The notes under the pieces: model-generated
The model's input: the letters and a program-made list of their open reading frames with translations, nothing else
Database searches by the model: none
Told to the model about the DNA's origin: nothing
DNA from: Impatiens glandulifera
Taxonomy: Eukaryota > Streptophyta > Magnoliopsida > Ericales > Balsaminaceae
Reading direction: 5' to 3'
Length of the DNA stretch: 64,000 bases
NCBI RefSeq assembly: GCF_907164915.1
Contig: NC_061862.1
Coordinates: forward strand, 37,581,758 to 37,645,757
Translations under genes and position numbers: made by a program
Shown: positions 57,281 to 64,000 of the stretch, one piece after another
Layout: the number at the start of each line of letters is the position of its first letter
Position numbering within the stretch: the first letter of the stretch is position 1

Positions 57281-57384
57281 TATTTATATATTTATATACC
57301 AATATCCTTCACTTAGTTCTATAGCCTCCTCTTATCTTCATCAGCTCTTCATTTCTTTCTCTGTTTTAATTTCTCTCCTCTCAG
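57281..57384 (+). promoter_or_regulatory. Promoter and 5' UTR of the MFT-like gene
   Basis: TATTTATATATTTATATACC (57281-57300) is TATA-like and about 85-100 bases upstream of the ATG. A CT-rich leader (CTTCATTTCTTTCTC, TTTCTCTCCTCTCAG) follows. Confidence 0.5.
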
Positions 57385-57813
57385 ATGGCTGCTAGTTCGT
57401 TAAATCCTCTGATCATGTGTAAAATAATTGGAGATGTGGTGGATCCATTTGTGCCCACAACAGCCATGAATGTCCACTATGCAACCAAGCATGTTACTAA
57501 TGGCTGCAACATCAAGCCTTCCATGGCTTTCAATCCCCCAACTGTCACCATTTCTGGATTGCCTAATGAGCTGTACACCTTGGTAATGATTTCTCTGTCT
57601 ATTTGATTAATCTTTTTGGGGGTATTTGAGGTAGTGCATGTGGAATTCTTTTTATTCCAAACATCAAAATTATATTTACTAGAAAGTCACATATTTTTTT
57701 TTTTGTTAGAAAAATGATTTTGTAAGAATTTTATATAGATTAGGCACAAGAATTAATTAAACAATTGTCCGTTACTAATTAAATATCATAAGTCTAACCA
57801 TCGATCTGAGTAC

Positions 57814-57931
57814 CAAATAAAATTGTCGGCTTTATTTTAGAGATTATCTCCCTCATTTGAATTTTAGGTACTCAAATAAAATTGTCGGCTTTATTTTAGA
57901 GATTATCTCCCTCATTTGAATTTTAGGTTAA
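57814..57931 (+). repeat. 59-bp tandem duplication in MFT intron 1
   Basis: Two almost identical copies begin CAAATAAAATTGTCGGC at 57814 and 57873. Confidence 0.9.
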
Positions 57932-58006
57932 GCGAGATTTTGGGTTTTACTGTTAGTTTTGCGTCGATTGGAACTTTTACTTACACGGGTTTGGCTTTTG
58001 ATCAGA

Positions 58007-58066
58007 GACTTCCATGACTTTCAATCCCCCAACTGTCACCATTTCTGGATTGCCTAATGAGCTTTA
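58007..58066 (+). repeat. Duplicate of the 3' end of MFT exon 1 within the intron
   Basis: CTTCCATGACTTTCAATC through GAGCTTTAC repeats exon-1 bases of about 57520-57575 with few changes, then diverges before the splice donor. It is followed 30 bases later by AGATGCACCTGCCCG, which could be a relic of exon 2 (D-A-P) but may be chance, because block C copy 1 has it too. Confidence 0.8.
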
Positions 58067-58086
58067 CATGTTACTTTCAATCCCTC

Positions 58087-59345
58087 AACTTTCTTAGATG
58101 CACCTGCCCGAACTAACTCGTCGTTAAAGTTTCTCGCCAACTCCTTGACCACCTGGATTAAAGCTAGATTGATTTGCTCCATTTGGTTATTTTTTCTTCT
58201 ACGTATTTTTTTTATATTAAACGGCCTTATTTAAATTTAAAAATTCAGAAAACATTATTTTAAAAAAGCACAAAATATATATATAAATTACAAAATGATT
58301 TCTAATAAAAAAAATATATACCTAAGCAAGTTTGTTTGAATTCTGTTTAAACTAACTTTTTAATTTTGTTCTATACTTACATTTCTCAATAACAAGTACT
58401 ATCATTTATTTTATTCGTTACATTTTAAATTTAGAACCATGATATAGACACATGTCCTAGAAATACAAAACGATACACGTATTTAAGCTTAGATTATTTT
58501 TAGACGCATGTCTATGATTGAATAAATAAATAAGGTGATGAATAATATTATTTGAAATGGTCAAAAGTGTAAAGTAAAAATTGTCAAGTGAGAGGCATGT
58601 GAAACATGGCGCGGTAGCCATTTATCACGTGTAACCGGGGACGGACCCAGGATTCGGTGGTAATGTGTGCTTAAACAAATTTTAGGGTGGGCTAAAGTAA
58701 GAAACGAAAAATTTTTGGATAAAATTGGTAAATAAATGTAAGTTTTACCATTTTTTTTAATAATTAAATAAATAAAATAGTGAATTCTATTGAATTTTTT
58801 TAAAATTAGTGGGTAATGTCATATTTTAAACGTAAAAAAAAATTTGGGGTGGGCTTCAGCCCACTCGAGCCCCTACCTAGATTCATCCCTACGTGTAACC
58901 AAGCACCGAACGAAGAACATAATTTCTAAAACTGTTTGAACACGTAAAATATTTTCTTTCCGGTGATGAATCTACAAAAATCAAAACTAGTCTAAATCGA
59001 TGTTTTTAAATGCACTCTAGCCACACCTACCATTTTGGTTCCTCTTCTCACTCGAGAGGAAGGTGAATTATGGGACGCGACTATCGAGTAACGAAATTCT
59101 TCTCTAGAAGAGTCGATTTTTGGCGTTACACCATAATTCCTATATTTGTCTTTTTTTTAAGATAAATATTATACAAATGGACCAAGTGGGAGAATGTAAA
59201 ATTTAATTTCATGTAACAAATACAATGTAATACTCATTAAGGTGTAAATGGTTCTATTCGATAATGTGTACAAATTAATTTCTATATTGCAACCTTTGGA
59301 ATTACACAAATGAATGTAGGAGGTTATTCTCCATATGATAATTAA
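58087..59345 (+). repeat. Block C, copy 2
   Basis: Collinear with 53465-54680. It ends abruptly inside the LTR-like sequence, where block A-like DNA starts. Confidence 0.85.
58637..58892 (+). mobile_element. hAT-like MITE, copy 2 (256 bp)
   Basis: Same element and same 8-bp flanks GTGTAACC (58629-58636, 58893-58900) as copy 1, so it inserted once, before block C was duplicated. Confidence 0.65.
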
Positions 59346-60130
59346 TGTATTTTAGTTTAGTTTATAATATTTATTTTAATTATTTAATTTAGTGGGTTTA
59401 GTTTTAATTATATATATATATATTATATTTATAAAATGAAGTAAAAATAAACTCAATGTGTTATTTTAATATTTATATAATATAATATAATATATTTTAT
59501 TTTATTTTAATATATAATATTAAAGGTGTATATAATGTATTTTATTTTAGATTATAATATTTATTTGAATTATTTAATTTATAATGTTTATTTTTAATCA
59601 TATATATTATATTTATAAAATTAAGTAAAAATAAAATATATATTATTTTAATATTTATGTAATATATTTTATTTAATATATGTATTATTAATTTTAATTA
59701 TATATATATATATAAAATAAAGTAATTAGTGGATTAGTGTGGAAGATGTGTAATTAAAATGTTAATTAATGATTTAGAAAGAGAGACGGTTAATTTGAGA
59801 ATAGGAATTGCAATAAAAATGTGGGTATTTTGTGAAAAATTATTTGAAAGGTGGGTAGTATTGGAATTGGTTCCTCCATCAATAGCTTGCACCACCTCAT
59901 GATTAGCATTTAAGTTAAGTCATGTTTGATTCCTTCATATTCTTATAAAATAAATAAATCAATAATATAACCAAAAAATATATTTTTTAATTATTTATTT
60001 GGTTTGGTTTATTTAATTTGTCTAATTATTAATATTTATATTTTTTATTTAAATAATTCGTAATTTAATTATTTTAAAATTTGGTTTATACGACACCATT
60101 TTATAAATTAATTATTTATTTTAATCCCGT
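59346..60130 (+). repeat. Partial block A-like sequence
   Basis: Matches about 4270-5100 and 21600-22420 at lower identity than those match each other. Shared anchors include CATTTAA-TTAAGTCATGTTTGATT and GGTTTGGTTTATTTAATTTG. Confidence 0.7.
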
Positions 60131-60833
60131 GCAATGATCCCGTAAAGAAATTTAGAAAATAATTTCAACACAAATCTTTTTTAGAAATTCTCTACATATC
60201 ATTACATTATTATTATAAATATTAAATCACTTATTTGATTAACTAAAAATATTAAAATATTAAATATTAATATTTTATTTTATATTAATTTTAAATATTA
60301 AAAAATATATTTTTAGTAATTAAACGAATTAAAAACTCAAATAATTTATATCTTTTAGCAAACAAGATTTGTTAGACAAAATTTAAAAAAAAATTCTCAA
60401 ATAATCAAAGATCAAACAAGCTTTAAGTCTTGAACATCTTATTTAAAGATTTTATTTAACAATTATTCCATTAAGATTTGTTTTAATAAGCATTCCTAAC
60501 TACATATTTCTACAATCAAAATGCATTAAACATTAAAGAAGCAACAATAGTAATAGGTAATAATATATTAAGTCTTACAAACCCATATAAAAATGTGATA
60601 GAATCTTTTTGTGTATCTCAAACGCCTGATGGGGATTCATTTTCCTCTCACAGGAGTGAGGGAAAACCAGTAAAAAAAAAATTTTTTTGTTTCAAATGAT
60701 TGTTTTGTCCCCTCGAGAATAGGGGTCCGTACAACAGAGGATTCAATCTCATTGATTCGCCAAGGGTTGAATCAATATAGTAAGAAGAGTTCAACAATTC
60801 CATGTATACTAATGTTTCATTTTATCCTTTTAG
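60131..60833. other. Intron-like AT-rich DNA of the MFT-like gene
   Basis: No exon 2 and no other gene found. A small patch at 60620-60760 is less AT-rich, without recognisable content. Confidence 0.5.
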
Positions 60834-60855
60834 GATAGTCACCAACATTCTCGGA

Positions 60856-63800
60856 GGTACCAATTCTGGTCAAGGTGTGTTAATTTCGTGTTTGGTAACC
60901 TTAAAATCTAATTAGCTAACTAAGCATTGAGTACTAGGTGGGAAGATTCAAACTCATAACCTTAAAAAAATGAATTCTTACACTCACCTACTGAACTATG
61001 AGTAAACTAAAAATGCAGGAGAAGAGATAGTGTCATACATGGAGCCATCCCCAGCTGTTGGAATTCACCGTTATATTCTAATACTATTTAGACAGTCCAA
61101 ATATGTTGACCAAACTATTGAGAAGCCAAATATCATAACCAGGGCCAACTTCAACACTAGAGCTTTCTCTCATCACCTATGCTTGGGGTTCAGGTTGCAA
61201 CTGTTTACTTCAATGCACAAAAGGAACCCATCAACCAACGAAAGAATGTCTAAGTTATTTCATCTTCTCCTTGAATAAATATATATATTATCATGCATGA
61301 ACCTAATTACTATATAAAGACATATCTATCTCTCTATCTATCTATGATCGATCTATCAATCAATCTATACATTTCCTTTTTATCACTTTTGTGATATGCT
61401 TACTTATTGGTAGAATGTAGTGCTCTTTCTCTTATTCACTTTTCTTTTTCAACCTTCCATATAATATATACCGTATTTAGTTTTTTTTAAGAGTATCAAA
61501 TTATTTGATTAATGAAAATTAATTACACACAATAAAAAATATTAGAGAAAAATGTAAAATAATAAACATTATAGTTAATGATATTGCTATGTGATGGATA
61601 GTTTGATTGATTGGGTTACCCCTTCCTCATAGAATCTAGCTAAGTTAGAGATATGTGTGGTTAGTCTAGAGAAAGAACTAGGTTAGGTTAAAATTTTCTC
61701 TCACGAGCTCATCGTTGCTGATTGAAGACAGAGGTTGTGAATTCATGATTCACAGATGCTCTTGCTCTCTAGAGAAAATACAGATCGAAGCGTGATGAAG
61801 TCATCTGATTTAAGGTCGAGATGAAATAAACTCTGTGAGAAAAATCCGTCATTGCTGAAATATTAATAGGCAAAGGAAGATGGTGATAATGATTTTCTTG
61901 AGTTTGATTTCGTACATCATTCACCATAGCTAGCGCGATGAGGTGAAGGAGCCTCTCACATAATTAATTAACTTGACGTGTCGACAAACTTCAATGATGT
62001 CCACTACTCATCATCAGAGTTGTATCTTGCGTTCGTCGTTGAAGAAAGAGATCCATACATCGTCGATGTTTATGTATTGGAATCTCTAGGAAATGAACCG
62101 CTACGAGGATGAACCTCTCGGAGTTGTCTGAATTGGAGCATCACTCATGAAGTTATTGGCCTAAGGCTTTGCCATCACTGGATGAAGTTCACGAGGAAGA
62201 AGAGCCCAAGCTTGTTTTCAAAATAATTATTTCTAACATCCTTGAACATTTTATGGCCCCTGACCTTGTTAACGGTCAATTTTTGCTTCATTTCTTGTAT
62301 TCTAACTTATTTTAAATAAGTTAAAATAATCATGCTTTAAGAACATCAGTTTCCCTTTGATTGAGTCATAAACCTTTTTGATATCAATGAACGGTCTCTA
62401 TTATAAACTTTTGGCCATTTTACACAAAATATTTCTTTTACCCTTCGTTTATTTAATCTATCTTAGTACATGTGTCTTAAGATAAATCTAAACATAGGGA
62501 CTAAAGGTTTGTACCAATCTGTTCCTAGGACATGTGTCTAGATTGTCATCATGGTATGAGAAAATAAATATGTAAATCGATATGAATACATGTAGATGAT
62601 GCGTGATCTTAATAGTACCTGGAAAAAATGAGATAGATCAAAATTAGGAAAAAATAATATATTTCAAACAAGGCCTTAAACTATTATTCTTTTATAGTAT
62701 TGCTCGAAAATATTTAATTATCCATTTTAGAATTTTTAGTATATATTAAAGGGTCTCGAAATGCAAGTAATTCGAAAATACAAAATCAACCAAAAACTAA
62801 ATATATCCTCATGCACGAGCAGATTGAACAATGAGTTGCTTTGGTTAGACGGTTTAAGGAAGCTGATGTCCAACAGAAGGAGCTTGAGTTTGATACTCTA
62901 GATGATTGTCTTTTCCTTTATTTTATTTTCTTTTGTGTTGTATTTACACAATGACCTACATGCTCTTATCCACACAGCAACAAACCAACTAAAATAAAAT
63001 GATCATAACTCATACCTCTTAAGTCTTAACCAATTCTCAAATAATATCTAATAGGATTAGAAGAACAAACCTACCATGATCAGTTCATAAGCATCAACAA
63101 TGCAACAACAACATCAGGACCCATTGCAACTTGAACAAATTCCTCCAACCAAACTTAGAAATTGACATATGAGGATAATCAAAAGGATTAAAGAACCATG
63201 TTAACATCACCGATCTACCATTTCATCAACATTGCATCTTGATTCTTACAAAAATCTGATGAACACATTGAAACCTCAAAACCTTATAAATCATTTTAAA
63301 TATCAACTAAATGTTCATAAACATACTAATATCTTCTAAAATTTATCACTCGATTATGAATCAAAATATCTCAAACAAAGGCATTGAACTTGATTTTCAT
63401 CATCATTAGATTACATCAAATTTGGCTTTTCAAATTTAGTAGAAATATAATGGACTCAAATTAGTCAATGGATTGAAAACAACATTTAGGGCATATCCAT
63501 ATCATACAAACAATGAAACACACAAAATCTAAGTATTATGAACTCAATTTTCAGTAAGTGTAGTTTTCATTAGAACATTGGATTAAAGTAAAAGTGAAGA
63601 CTTTCCCTTAGGTTCTGAACCTTCAAAACAATCCTAGCAAGCGTTTAAAAATCCTCTCTAGCCTTACACATCCCTAGATCTTAGCCTTGGGAAATCTCTC
63701 CAAGCTTCAAAGCAACATTGGCGACGGGTTATCTTTTGTTCCTCCCTCTCTCTAGCTTGTTCTCTCTACTAAATGAAATCTCCCCTGATCTCCCTTCTCT

Positions 63801-63942
63801 TCCTCCTAGTTAAAGGAATTCTCCCCCATTTAACGTGTCCACCTTCAATCTCCAAATTACCCTCTTGTTTCCTTTGAACTTCACCGGACAAATTAGACAG
63901 TTTTGATTGATGACGAGGCGCTCGTAAATTTCTTCGTGATTC
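60856..63942 (+). repeat. Block B, copy 2
   Basis: Homologous to 18434-21519. After MFT exon 4 it contains no gene that I can support. It ends GTGATTCCCTTT, where the copia LTR begins. Confidence 0.88.
60895..61018 (-). repeat. tRNA-derived SINE-like sequence in MFT intron 3, copy 2
   Basis: Same A-box/B-box arrangement as 18480-18596. Confidence 0.4.
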
Positions 63943-63947
63943 CCTTT
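63943..63947. other. Target-site duplication CCTTT (left side)
   Basis: Corresponds to CCTTT at 4186-4190 on the right side of the same element family and to the single CCTTT of the empty site at 21520. Confidence 0.85.
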
Positions 63948-64000
63948 TAAAGGAATTGTGTCCTTTAATTTAATGTGCAATGACTAAACTTGGATATGAC
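63948..64000 (+). mobile_element. Start of a copia 5' LTR, cut by the window end
   Basis: TAAAGGAATTGTGTCCTTTAA matches the LTR start at 3268 (TGAAGGAATTGTGTCATTTAA) with few changes. The terminal TG has mutated to TA. Confidence 0.85.

Larger units (their letters stand above)
57385..61253 (+). pseudogene. MFT-like (PEBP family) gene, broken
   Basis: Exon 1 is 57385-57582: 66 codons, intact donor GTAATG, reading MAASSLNPLI, IGDVVDPFVP, HVTNGC, IKPSMAFNPP and LPNELYTL. Exon 3 is 60834-60874, exactly 41 bp as in FT/TFL1/MFT genes (IVTNILGGTNSGQ). Exon 4 is 61019-61253 (EEIVSYMEPSPAVGIHRYIL, LFRQ, RANFNTRAFSHH). The MAAS start and the GIHRYIL and MEP wording place it in the MFT clade, whose members act in seed dormancy and germination. 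Defects: the 62-bp exon 2, which encodes the D-P-D-x-P anion-pocket motif, is not found between 57583 and 60833, and a one-base shift near 61178-61184 throws the C-terminus (VATVYFNAQKEP, readable in the next frame) out of frame. The intron region is swollen by block C and a piece of block A. Confidence 0.85.

Noticed and set aside
58087..58110. MFT exon 2 relic (AGATGCACCTGCCCG)
   Set aside because: Same string is in block C copy 1 outside any MFT context, and the D-P-D core is missing; kept only as a remark.

Overview
The window is repeat-dominated nuclear DNA from a flowering plant, most likely a eudicot. The evidence is Ty1/copia retrotransposons with tRNA-iMet primer sites, CACTA and hAT-type termini, intron-containing fragments of two plant gene families (MFT-type PEBP and IST1-like), and an AT-rich background. 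The accessory proteins carried by the SIRE-like elements resemble hypothetical proteins I recall from Lamiales genomes, but that placement is weak. I see no intact host gene. There is no bacterial content, no CRISPR array and no rRNA or functional tRNA gene.

Layout. 1-4185: 3' end of a copia element (integrase C-terminus, RT, RNase H, 3' UTR, LTR). 4186-7735: AT-rich block A. 7776-8796: minus-strand copia remnant. 8797-16310: minus-strand SIRE-like element that has lost gag, RT and RNase H but keeps three accessory genes. 16306-18436: decayed copia gag-protease-integrase, fused in frame to an MFT exon. 18434-21519: block B (MFT exons 3-4 plus 3' flank). 21520-24975: second copy of block A. 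26082-38804: a young, complete plus-strand SIRE-like element with 1250-bp LTRs, gag-pol and three accessory genes. 39060-39930: broken IST1-like gene next to a CACTA-like terminus. 40185-50061: a gag-only SIRE-like element with a giant LTR full of palindromes and one long accessory gene. 50062-51387: tandem repeats ending in a Helitron-like terminus. 51880-52459: solo LTR. 53465-54680: block C. 57385-61253: MFT-like pseudogene whose introns hold a second copy of block C and a partial block A. 60856-63942: second copy of block B. 63948-64000: start of the same copia LTR as at 3268.

Two themes tie the window together. First, it samples a segmental duplication of an MFT 3' region. One copy (18434-24975) has the pre-insertion site for a copia element; the two window edges show that element inserted at exactly that site with a CCTTT target duplication. 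Second, the SIRE-like elements carry a cassette of paralogous genes downstream of pol. Each has its own TATA box, and all share one roughly 200-residue domain. The cassette persists in two elements that have lost most of pol, and each element family is packed with its own short DNA word (ACCGGTT-type or TTAGACGT-type). This cassette is my best candidate for an undescribed system, possibly self-encoded sequence-specific factors; that function is inference only.
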